Shown: piece after piece, positions 1 to 5,144 of the stretch
How positions within the stretch are numbered: position 1 is the first letter of the stretch
How the letters are laid out: every line of letters begins with the position of its first letter
DNA from: Burkholderiales bacterium
GTDB taxonomy: Bacteria; Pseudomonadota; Gammaproteobacteria; Burkholderiales; Burkholderiaceae
Assembly (NCBI GenBank): GCA_947371645.1
Contig: CANBQJ010000255.1
Location: 1-5,144, forward strand
Length of the DNA stretch: 5,144 nt
Direction: 5' to 3'
Translations under genes and position numbers: made by a program
Notes under the pieces: generated by a model
The model's input: only the letters and a program-made list of their open reading frames with translations
Database searches by the model: none
What the model was told of the DNA's origin: nothing

Positions 1-668
1 AGCAGCTTGTCGAACTTGGCGCGGGCCTCTTCCGACTTGCCACCGGTGGCGCGCTCCATGCTCTCGTCCATCTTGGCCGCGCGGGCGATGTTGGTGCGGA
101 TGCCGCCCGGGTGCACGCAGGTGGCGCTCACGCCGCACTTGGCCATGTCCAGCTCCTGGCGCAGTGCTTCGGTGAAGCCGCGCACGGCGAACTTGGAGGA
201 GTTGTAGGTGCCCTGGGTGGGCACGGACAGCAGGCCGAACAGGCTGGAGGTGTTGATCACATGGCCCTCACCGGCCTTCTTGAGGTGCGGCAGGAAGGCC
301 TGTGTGCCCCAGACCACGCCCCAGAAGTTGATGCCCATGATCCACTGGAAGTCTTCGGGCTTGACCGTCTCGACGAAGGCACCCAGTGCCACGCCGGCAT
401 TGTTGAAAATCAGGTTGACCTTGCCGTGGTCGCGCGCCACCTGGTCGGCCCAGGCGAACACGGCTTCACGGTCGGCCACGTTGACCTTGGCCGTGGTGAC
501 CTTCACGCCCAGCTTGCCGGCCATGGCGGCAGTCTCGTCCAGCCCAGCCTGGTTGACATCGCTCAGCGCCAGATGACAGCCGCGGCGGGCCAGTTCCATG
601 GCCAGGGTGCGGCCCATGCCGGATGCAGCGCCTGTGATGGCGGCAACCTTGTTCTTGAAATCCTTCAT
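1..668 (-). CDS. SDR-family NAD-type oxidoreductase (C-terminus cut by window edge)
   Basis: Classical short-chain dehydrogenase/reductase, a cytoplasmic enzyme that moves hydride between NAD(P) and an alcohol or ketone. The 222 visible codons show the full Rossmann and catalytic set: cofactor motif TGAASGMG at residues 12-19, NNAG at 89-92, helix-4 Asn114, and Ser142, Tyr155 (in YNSSK) and Lys159, followed by PGG at 187-189. Asp37 at the end of the second beta strand is the position that in classical SDRs favours NAD(H) over NADP(H); this is inferred. The family usually has 250-290 residues, so only the substrate-binding C-terminal part is missing, beyond position 1. The start is the ATG whose complement is at 666-668. 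It directly precedes the Rossmann strand and has GGAGA 8 nt upstream. It is transcribed away from the TetR gene, a common repressor/target arrangement. The substrate cannot be told from the sequence. Family assignment is very secure; the specific activity is unknown. Confidence 0.95.
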   Translation of the reverse strand, partial: MKDFKNKVAAITGAASGMGRTLAMELARRGCHLALSDVNQAGLDETAAMAGKLGVKVTTAKVNVADREAVFAWADQVARDHGKVNLIFNNAGVALGAFVETVKPEDFQWIMGINFWGVVWGTQAFLPHLKKAGEGHVINTSSLFGLLSVPTQGTYNSSKFAVRGFTEALRQELDMAKCGVSATCVHPGGIRTNIARAAKMDESMERATGGKSEEARAKFDKL

Positions 669-676
669 CTGGTCTG

Positions 677-681
677 TCTCC
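677..681 (-). promoter_or_regulatory. Shine-Dalgarno of the SDR gene
   Basis: On the minus strand GGAGA lies 8 nt before the ATG, a near-ideal match and spacing. It supports the chosen SDR start. It also contrasts with the two regulator genes, neither of which has a comparable site before its ATG. Confidence 0.75.
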
Positions 682-841
682 GGGGTGGCTTGTGGGTAGA
701 GGTCAGCGTAGCAAGGTCTCGTCGTCTGCTTGCACCACCCAGTTGAAGGTGCAGGCCCAGAATCGGGCCCACACCGAATTGGCAGCGCCGCAGACATGAG
801 ACAAGATGTCGTCCTTCTGGGCACCGGGGTGGGGCCAGGCG

Positions 842-869
842 AAGTGGTGCCAGCATGCCGGCACCACTT
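842..869. promoter_or_regulatory. 28-bp near-perfect palindrome, candidate TetR-family operator
   Basis: The arms AAGTGGTGC (842-850) and GCACCACTT (861-869) are perfect reverse complements. The 10-bp centre continues the symmetry with one mismatched pair (852/859), giving 13 of 14 matched pairs about position 855.5. TetR-family dimers are known to bind palindromes of roughly this size between divergent genes. The site lies 40 bp upstream of the TetR ATG, just before the TTGACA -35 element, and about 170 bp before the SDR start. That it binds the neighbouring TetR protein is inferred. As it is not followed by a T-run on either strand, it does not look like an intrinsic terminator. Confidence 0.6.
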
Positions 870-872
870 GTG

Positions 873-909
873 ATTTGACAACAATCAATTTCAAAATAGT
901 ATTTGACAA
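873..909 (+). repeat. Direct repeat ATTTGACAA (two copies, 28 bp apart)
   Basis: ATTTGACAA occurs at 873-881 and again at 901-909. The first copy contains the -35 hexamer. The second runs into the first base of the TetR-gene ATG. With the TTTCAAA at 889-895 between them, the TTTGA/TCAAA motif recurs across the promoter, as would be expected of a multi-site operator. Chance recurrence in an A/T-rich tract is possible. Confidence 0.4.
875..902 (+). promoter_or_regulatory. Sigma70-like promoter of the TetR-type gene
   Basis: A perfect -35 hexamer TTGACA (875-880) is followed after 16 bp by TAGTAT (897-902), which matches 4 of 6 bases of TATAAT. Transcription would begin around 908-910, exactly at the ATG at 909. 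A 5-bp inverted repeat, TCAAA (891-895) and TTTGA (902-906), brackets the -10 and could be an extra protein-binding site. The prediction is from sequence only. Confidence 0.5.
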
Positions 910-1616
910 TGGCCGTTTCCAGAAATCGGGTAAACCCTGAGCACCCCGCCTCTGCGGGGACCTCGGGCCGTCGCTATGGCGGAGTGGACTCGGAAGAACG
1001 ACAGCGTCAGCGCAAGGCCAAACTGGTGGAGTCGGCGCTCGTGGTCTTTGGTCAGCAAGGCTTTCACCAGACCACCGTGCGCGACGTCTGCAAGCAGGCG
1101 CAGCTCACCTCACGCTACTTTTACGAGTCATTCGATGGCATGAAGGCGCTCTTCCACGAGGTCTACGCCAGCGTCAACCGCGAACTGATGCAACGCACCA
1201 TCGTGGCCCTGGCCAGTTGCCAGCCCGAACCCGACCTGCTGGCCGAAGCCGCGCTGCGCACCTTCCTCAACTACATCAAGGAAGACCCCCTGCGCGCCCG
1301 TGTGGCCCTGGTGGACGCGCTCAGCATCGACCGCGAGGTCACCGACCTGGCCGACAAGGCCTCACAAGATTTCGCCTTCCTGATCGCCGGCTTCATGCAC
1401 CAGCTCTTCCCGCGGCTGGAAGAAGCCGGGCTGGACTTCCGCATGCTGGCCCTGGGCCTGGTGGGCGCCAACACGCGGCTGGCCACGCATTGGGTGAACG
1501 AGCGCTGCAAGACACCCATGGAGACGGTGCTGCACAACCTGCTGAGCCTGTTCAAGGCGTCCACCGCCTATGCCAGCAAGCTGCATGACGCCCTGCCGCC
1601 CAGGGCTGCGGCCTGA
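909..1616 (+). CDS. TetR/AcrR-family transcriptional regulator
   Basis: A 235-residue one-component regulator, normally a dimeric repressor released from DNA by a small ligand. The N-terminal DNA-binding domain covers about residues 33-85: the family-typical helix AKLVESALVVFGQQGF (37-52), then TTVRDVCKQA, with recognition helix near LTSRYFYESF (66-75) and the usual link to the ligand domain, FDGMKALFHEVY. Residues from about 90 to the end form the variable helical ligand-binding and dimerisation domain, including LRARVALVDALSID at 128-141; nothing there identifies a ligand. The first ~28 residues are a polar, probably disordered extension. ATG at 909 is chosen; TTG at 903 adds two residues, and GTG at 984 would remove the extension. 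None has a clear Shine-Dalgarno, and the promoter implies a start at 909 without a leader. The gene diverges from the SDR gene, so it plausibly controls that gene and itself. Family is secure; target and ligand are inferred or unknown. Confidence 0.92.
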   Translation: MAVSRNRVNPEHPASAGTSGRRYGGVDSEERQRQRKAKLVESALVVFGQQGFHQTTVRDVCKQAQLTSRYFYESFDGMKALFHEVYASVNRELMQRTIVALASCQPEPDLLAEAALRTFLNYIKEDPLRARVALVDALSIDREVTDLADKASQDFAFLIAGFMHQLFPRLEEAGLDFRMLALGLVGANTRLATHWVNERCKTPMETVLHNLLSLFKASTAYASKLHDALPPRAAA

Positions 1617-1790
1617 CGCCCTGCCCAGGGATGCCCGGCCCAGCCAAACAGACACATCCGGACACCAGCAGCAGAGGTAAAGCAGACGCATGTTGGCGTT
1701 TAGCCGAAGTGGTTTCTTGAACGTCTCGCATTACGATTCTTTGCAATCGTTTTGTACCCCGGACACCCACTGGCCCCCATCGCCCCGCCC
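1617..1790 (+). other. Gap between TetR- and AraC-type genes
   Basis: These 174 bp hold no recognisable gene and no convincing intrinsic terminator for the TetR gene. A short CCCTG/CAGGG stem near 1619-1630 has no T-run. TTGAAC at 1717-1722 is a possible -35, with TGCAAT (1742-1747) as a weak -10 at a long 19-bp spacing. The A/T-richer right half carries an inverted repeat at 1733-1750. The gap is long enough for the AraC gene to have its own promoter, but read-through from the TetR gene cannot be excluded. Confidence 0.45.
1733..1750. promoter_or_regulatory. Inverted repeat ACGATT-N6-AATCGT upstream of the AraC-type gene
   Basis: ACGATT (1733-1738) and AATCGT (1745-1750) are perfect reverse complements separated by 6 bp. 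The site lies 40 bp before the ATG at 1791 and 1 bp before the alternative TTG at 1752. It overlaps the weak candidate -10. It may be an operator for autoregulation or for another dimeric regulator. A chance match is possible, since the arms are only 6 bp. Confidence 0.35.
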
Positions 1791-2912
1791 ATGCTTTCCT
1801 CTGGCTTGAACGCCCTCTCCGACACGCCCCAAGTGCAGACCACGCCAACGCAGGCCGCGCCAGGTGTGCTGCTGAGCGGCCTGCTCTCGCCGGCGGTGCC
1901 GCTGAGCATGGCGCGGCTGCTGGCCCATGTGGTCGAACTGCGCGGGATCAGCAAGGCCGATCTGCTGGCCCAATCCGGGCTGCCGCCAGGCTTTCTGGAG
2001 CGCGACGCCGGTGAGGTCTACGGCACCGAATTCGCGGTGCTCTGCCTCACCGCCTTGCGCCTCACCCGCGACCCCTGCCTGGGCATCGAACTGGGGCTCA
2101 ACCTGCCCCCCACCATGCTGGGCACGCTGGGCCACGCCCTCCTGTCGGCCAGTTCGCTCACCGAAGCGGTTGAGCTGGCCGTCACCTACTGGCGCATCAA
2201 TGCCCGCTATTACGAGGTGAACCTGCACCGCAGCGAGCACGAATTGCGCATCCGTGCCACCGAGCGCTTCCCGCTGGGTGCCCTGCGGCGATTCGCCATC
2301 GAAAGCATGATGTCGGCCTGGATCCATGCAGGTTGTCACCTGACGGGCGGCAGCGGGGCGGCATCGTCCAGCACCACCCTGATGCGTTTCAGCCTGCCCT
2401 ACGACCCGGCCTTCGAACGCTACGCCAGCCGCCTGCCCCAGGTGCATTACGGCTGCGATGTGGACGAGCTGGTCATGCCCTTGCGCAGCTTGCAGGTGTC
2501 CCTGCCCCTGGGCCACCCCGAAGCCGCCAGACAGGCGCGGGCTGCGTGCGATGCGGCCCTCGTCCGCGTCTCCGAGCATTCGGGCAACTTCGTACAGCAG
2601 GTGGCCGATGCCCTGGCCCTGACGACCGAGGGCTACCCCACCATGGGCCTGGTGGCCCAGCGCATGGGCATCACCTCGCGCACGCTGGCCCGCCACCTCG
2701 ACCGCTATGGCCTGACCTTCCGCCAGGTGCTCGACGAACGTCGTCACATGGAGGCCTGCGCCCTGCTGGGCGAGGGGCAGACGGCGGTGGAAGACATCGC
2801 GGCCCGCCTGGGCTACAGCGACCCGGCCAACTTCACCCGCGCCTTCCGGCGCTGGGCCGGCTGCACGCCCTCTCAGTACCGCGAGCAAAACGCGATCGGC
2901 CGCGCGGCCTGA
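1791..2912 (+). CDS. AraC-family transcriptional regulator with arabinose-binding-like N-terminal domain
   Basis: A 373-residue regulator from this ATG. About residues 35-235 resemble the arabinose-binding-like domain (the 'AraC-type arabinose-binding/dimerisation' family, PF12625 type). Typical signs are ARLLAHVVELRGIS with LLAQSGLPPGFL near the start, then LGIELGLNLPPTMLGTLGHALL. The C-terminal AraC DNA-binding domain covers about 275-365 with two helix-turn-helices: VAQRMGITSRTLARHL, and IAARLGYSDPANFTRAF leading to the family signature ending WAGCTPSQYR (to residue 364). Such proteins usually activate neighbouring catabolic genes on binding a hydrophobic or amino-acid-like effector; the effector here is unknown. 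Start choice is uncertain: in-frame TTG at 1752 adds 13 residues, and ATG at 1908 gives 334 residues, closer to the usual family length of about 340. None has a clear Shine-Dalgarno, and the residues before 1908 are Pro/Thr/Ala-rich. Same strand as the TetR gene and convergent with the cytochrome gene. Confidence 0.92.
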   Translation: MLSSGLNALSDTPQVQTTPTQAAPGVLLSGLLSPAVPLSMARLLAHVVELRGISKADLLAQSGLPPGFLERDAGEVYGTEFAVLCLTALRLTRDPCLGIELGLNLPPTMLGTLGHALLSASSLTEAVELAVTYWRINARYYEVNLHRSEHELRIRATERFPLGALRRFAIESMMSAWIHAGCHLTGGSGAASSSTTLMRFSLPYDPAFERYASRLPQVHYGCDVDELVMPLRSLQVSLPLGHPEAARQARAACDAALVRVSEHSGNFVQQVADALALTTEGYPTMGLVAQRMGITSRTLARHLDRYGLTFRQVLDERRHMEACALLGEGQTAVEDIAARLGYSDPANFTRAFRRWAGCTPSQYREQNAIGRAA

Positions 2913-2920
2913 GCCTGCGC

Positions 2921-2940
2921 GGGCCAGCCCAGGCTGGCCC
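2921..2940 (+). terminator. GC-rich hairpin just after the AraC-type gene
   Basis: GGGCCAGCC (2921-2929) and GGCTGGCCC (2932-2940) form a perfect 9-bp stem with a 2-nt gap; the inner pair probably opens to give a 4-nt loop. It begins 8 nt after the stop codon. A second small hairpin follows at 2946-2958 (CCTGC, loop TCG, GCAGG). Neither has a T-run, so this is a weak intrinsic terminator at best. A 3'-end stabiliser or Rho-assisted pause site is equally possible. Confidence 0.4.
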
Positions 2941-2961
2941 CACCACCTGCTCGGCAGGCAC

Positions 2962-2988
2962 AAAAAAAGGCCGGTGTGAACCGGCCTT
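2962..2988 (-). terminator. Intrinsic terminator of the cytochrome gene
   Basis: On the minus strand a perfect 9-bp stem, AAGGCCGGT and ACCGGCCTT (arms 2980-2988 and 2967-2975) with a 4-nt loop, is followed by a run of T's (complement of the seven A's at 2962-2968). This is a classic Rho-independent terminator 32 nt beyond the stop codon of the gene at 3021. In the plus direction the stem is followed by GTGAAAC with no T-run, so it should act mainly leftward. Confidence 0.88.
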
Positions 2989-3020
2989 GTGAAACACCTA
3001 CAAGTGGAAGAGAACGGTGA

Positions 3021-5144
3021 TCAGCCGCCGTCGGGCGTGCCGTCCGCATTGCGGTCGATGCCCAGACGGGTGCCGTTGCCGGGAGGGGCGCAGGTGAAGG
3101 TCAGCGCGGCGCCGCTGCCCTTGGCCAGCGACAGCAGGTTGCTCAGGCTCAGCGAGGCGTCCGTGCGGCGGTCCGGCACGAAGGCGCTGGCACCGCGTGC
3201 ATAGACCCAACCGCGTGCGGCCCCGCCGACCACGCCCTTGGCCACGAGTTCGCACTCAGGCCGTGGTGTGGTGATGCCGGCGCGCTGCACCAGCAGGTTC
3301 AGGCGGGCGCTGACGTCGGACTGGCTGGCATTGGCGGGTGTCACCGTCAGCTGCTGGCCCACGACCGGGTCGAAGTTGCTGGGGTAAGCCAGCACGAACT
3401 GCTCCAGGTTGTCGCGGTTGGTGGCGCTGACCGTGATGAACACCAGGGCGTCCAAGAAGCTGCTGACGCTGCCTTGCACGCCGTCCAGCGAGTAGCCGTT
3501 GCCACGGATCTGGTCACCGGTGAAGCTGTACTTGGGCAGGTTGCGGGTGAAGAAGCCCACCTTCTGGTACATGTTGCGCAGCTGCGGGATCTTGAAGTTC
3601 TCGGAGATCGTCAGGCCTTCGAAGGCCATGGTGCCGTCGGTACCGTACTTGCCGGTGCTGGCGTCGTTGACGTGGCAGCCGTTGCAGGTGGCGATGTTGT
3701 CGGCGTTGGTCTTCATGTAGAAGTCAAAGCCGGCTTGCTGCTGCGTGGTGTACGTGTTGTCCAGTGCCTTGTTGGGGTTGGGCGGCATCATGATCTTCAG
3801 CGCGAAGCGGGCGAACGAGGTCAACTCGTCGTCGGCCAGCGTGCCGTCGCGGCCCAGCAGGCCGGGGAAGGCCACGCTGAAGTCCTTGAAGGCGCGCTCT
3901 TCCAGCGTGGCCCCGGTGGACACACCCTGGCGGTCACCGCGCCAGTGCATCGGGCCGTTGCCCGCCATGCCACGGAAGGTCTGCGTGGTCATAGGCCCCT
4001 TCATGGGGTGGAAGTTGGTGGTGGTGCGCAGGAAGGCAGGCACAAACCGGTTGTACGGGTTGTTGTTCTTCGCGGGCGTGCCGTCGGGGTTGCCCAGGTC
4101 CCAGGCCAGGTGGTCCATGTCGCCAAAGGTGTGGCAACCGGCGCAAGACGAGTCACCGCGGCTGGAGGTGTAGGTCGCGTCGTACAGGAACTTGCGGCCC
4201 TTGACCACGTCGGCCGGTTCGGGGTTGTACATCTTCACGTGGGCCGCTTCGGTGAAGCTGCCGGTGTCGACGACGGACACGCCGTTGTCCATGCGGGTGG
4301 TGACGAAGGCACGGCCGTGGGCGGCATCCAGCAGCACGCCGGTGGGCAGGCCGCCGCTGAGGACCAGCTGCTGCGAAGCCGAAGGCGTGAAGCTGTCGTT
4401 CTCCAGCGCGCTGGTGCTGTAGCGGGCCAGCTTGTTGGCGCCCATGGCGGCCAGGTACAGCGTGCTGCCGTCCGGGCTCACGGCCATCTCCAGGGGCGTG
4501 GCCACGGCGGCGGCCTTTTCAGCCGCGGTGCCCAGGCCCGAGCCGTAGCTGGTGATGTGCTTGTTGAGGTGGCGGGGCAGCACGTTGCTGCCGTCGATCA
4601 CCGTGATGCGGCTCTCGACGAAGTGGCCGTTCACCGAGTTGGCGATGGTGCCCGGGCCTTCAAAGCGGTTGACGTTGCGTGCTTCCGTGTTGCTCACGTA
4701 CACCTTGCCGCTGACCGGGTTGACGGCCAGGTTGTACAAGGTGGTGCCCACGCCGGTCGTCTTGTTGATGACCATGGGCACGCTGGTGGTGGTGTCGATG
4801 GTGAAGACGTCGTTGTCAGGCAGGTTGAGCTTGACGTTGTCGTTCCAGGTCTTGGCTGCGACGCCATTGCGCGGGTCGCCGCCGTCCACCCAGTCGCCAT
4901 TGGCGTTCTTCTGGACGATCAGGCCCGTGGCCGGTGCCTTGACACCGCCGACCGTGGCCGTGGGGCCCGGCTTGTCCAGCGCAGACTGCGGGCCACCCAT
5001 CAGCACCGTGGTGCGGTTGCCCGAGTGCAGCACCGCCGTGTAGACGCGGCTGCCATCGGCATTGCGGGCCAGGCCACGCAGCGTGTCGCCGAACATGTTG
5101 AGCACGGTGGCGGGGGTGCCGCCGGCCGCAGCGCCAGGGCTGTT
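3021..5144 (-). CDS. Beta-propeller / di-haem cytochrome c (CcP/MauG-like) fusion protein, N-terminus outside window
   Basis: 707 residues are visible. The frame is still open at the window edge, so the start and any signal peptide lie beyond 5144. Numbering from the first visible codon, residues ~20-300 carry YVTN/YncE-like propeller repeats, at 25-48, 139-161, 220-242 and 270-293 (for example MAVSPDGSTLYLA). Two haem c sites follow: CAGCH (334-338) and CNGCH (487-491). Their 153-residue spacing fits the di-haem peroxidase/MauG family. Other landmarks are HPMKGPMTTQ (379-388), HWRGDR (400-405) and FKIPQLRNMY (517-526). The C-terminal part has Cys631 and Cys685, possibly a disulfide, and ends in a Ca-site-like DRNADGTPD (697-705). 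Haem c attachment requires export, so it should act in the periplasm or at the cell surface in electron transfer, peroxide reduction or oxidative substrate modification; which one is unknown. It ends with its own terminator. The in-frame GTG at 5105 is very unlikely to be the true start. Confidence 0.9.
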   Translation of the reverse strand, partial: NSPGAAAGGTPATVLNMFGDTLRGLARNADGSRVYTAVLHSGNRTTVLMGGPQSALDKPGPTATVGGVKAPATGLIVQKNANGDWVDGGDPRNGVAAKTWNDNVKLNLPDNDVFTIDTTTSVPMVINKTTGVGTTLYNLAVNPVSGKVYVSNTEARNVNRFEGPGTIANSVNGHFVESRITVIDGSNVLPRHLNKHITSYGSGLGTAAEKAAAVATPLEMAVSPDGSTLYLAAMGANKLARYSTSALENDSFTPSASQQLVLSGGLPTGVLLDAAHGRAFVTTRMDNGVSVVDTGSFTEAAHVKMYNPEPADVVKGRKFLYDATYTSSRGDSSCAGCHTFGDMDHLAWDLGNPDGTPAKNNNPYNRFVPAFLRTTTNFHPMKGPMTTQTFRGMAGNGPMHWRGDRQGVSTGATLEERAFKDFSVAFPGLLGRDGTLADDELTSFARFALKIMMPPNPNKALDNTYTTQQQAGFDFYMKTNADNIATCNGCHVNDASTGKYGTDGTMAFEGLTISENFKIPQLRNMYQKVGFFTRNLPKYSFTGDQIRGNGYSLDGVQGSVSSFLDALVFITVSATNRDNLEQFVLAYPSNFDPVVGQQLTVTPANASQSDVSARLNLLVQRAGITTPRPECELVAKGVVGGAARGWVYARGASAFVPDRRTDASLSLSNLLSLAKGSGAALTFTCAPPGNGTRLGIDRNADGTPDGG

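Larger units (their letters stand above)
669..908. other. Divergent intergenic control region (SDR / TetR)
   Basis: A 240-bp gap between divergent genes. Its right end, about 872-908, is much richer in A/T than the surrounding DNA and carries the TetR-gene promoter and the ATTTGACAA repeats. Just left of this lies a 28-bp palindrome. The left part, about 690-840, shows no strong promoter or hairpin. I could not assign a convincing minus-strand promoter for the SDR gene. TTGAAA (complement of 889-894) is a possible -35, but no good -10 follows at standard spacing. A minus-strand promoter in the A/T-rich part would leave the palindrome in or next to the SDR leader. Confidence 0.6.

Noticed and set aside
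111..746. A 211-codon plus-strand open frame opposite the SDR gene
   Set aside because: The minus strand encodes an SDR with every catalytic motif. The plus-strand product is low-complexity Gly/His/Ala-rich and matches no family I know.
665..856. A 63-codon minus-strand frame whose stop overlaps the SDR ATG (ATGA)
   Set aside because: The overlap looks like translational coupling, but the product is Arg/Pro/Leu-rich shadow-like sequence and begins inside the palindrome with no ribosome binding site.
903..908. Second TTGACA as a -35 for a downstream promoter serving a GTG start at 984
   Set aside because: No acceptable -10 lies 15-19 bp downstream. The nearest candidate, TAAACC at 931, is at 22 bp and matches poorly.
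1619..1630. CCCTG/CAGGG stem after the TetR-type gene as a terminator
   Set aside because: Only a 5-bp stem with a 2-nt loop and no T-run, so too weak to call.
1731..2963. A 410-codon minus-strand open frame covering the whole AraC-type gene
   Set aside because: It is antisense to a clear AraC protein. The product is rich in Gly, Ala, Gln, His and Arg without domain motifs, which is what high-GC codon bias produces opposite a real gene.
2333..2992. A 219-codon plus-strand frame overlapping the end of the AraC-type gene
   Set aside because: It is in a shifted frame over the conserved AraC DNA-binding domain. It is Arg/Pro/Gly-rich and has no domain signature.
4552..5043. Plus-strand open frames (also 3745-4173 and 3499-3720) opposite the cytochrome gene
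   Set aside because: The minus strand carries haem motifs and propeller repeats in one uninterrupted frame. The plus-strand products show no motif and lie where shadows are expected.

Overview
The window looks like chromosomal DNA from a high-GC betaproteobacterium, most likely Burkholderiales. This is an inference from the strong G/C bias at third codon positions and from the gene types: a classical SDR, a TetR regulator, an AraC regulator with an arabinose-binding-like N-terminus, and a periplasmic-type multidomain cytochrome c. No RNA gene, insertion sequence or CRISPR array was seen. Two of the four genes are cut by the window edges.

Layout: (1) 1-668, minus strand: a short-chain dehydrogenase/reductase missing its C-terminus, with a good Shine-Dalgarno. 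(2) 669-908: a divergent intergenic region. It holds a 28-bp near-perfect palindrome (842-869), two ATTTGACAA direct repeats, and a sigma70-like promoter whose predicted start falls on the next gene's ATG. (3) 909-1616, plus strand: a TetR/AcrR-type regulator. (4) 1617-1790: a gap with a 6-6-6 inverted repeat (1733-1750). (5) 1791-2912, plus strand: an AraC-family regulator. (6) 2913-3020: a convergent gap with three hairpins, one of them a textbook intrinsic terminator reading leftward. (7) 3021-5144, minus strand: a large secreted-type protein whose N-terminus lies outside the window. It joins YVTN/YncE-like beta-propeller repeats to a di-haem cytochrome c peroxidase/MauG-like region and a small Ca-binding-type tail.

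How the genes may work together: the divergent SDR/TetR arrangement with a strong palindrome between them suggests a local, ligand-controlled SDR unit. The AraC gene follows on the same strand as the TetR gene and could add a second layer of control. Its targets may be here or in the genes beyond position 1. The cytochrome gene is convergent with the AraC gene, has its own terminator, and is probably an independent unit. The most unusual items are the propeller/di-haem fusion protein and the dense regulatory region at 842-909, which implies a leaderless TetR mRNA. I did not see a clearly new multi-gene system.
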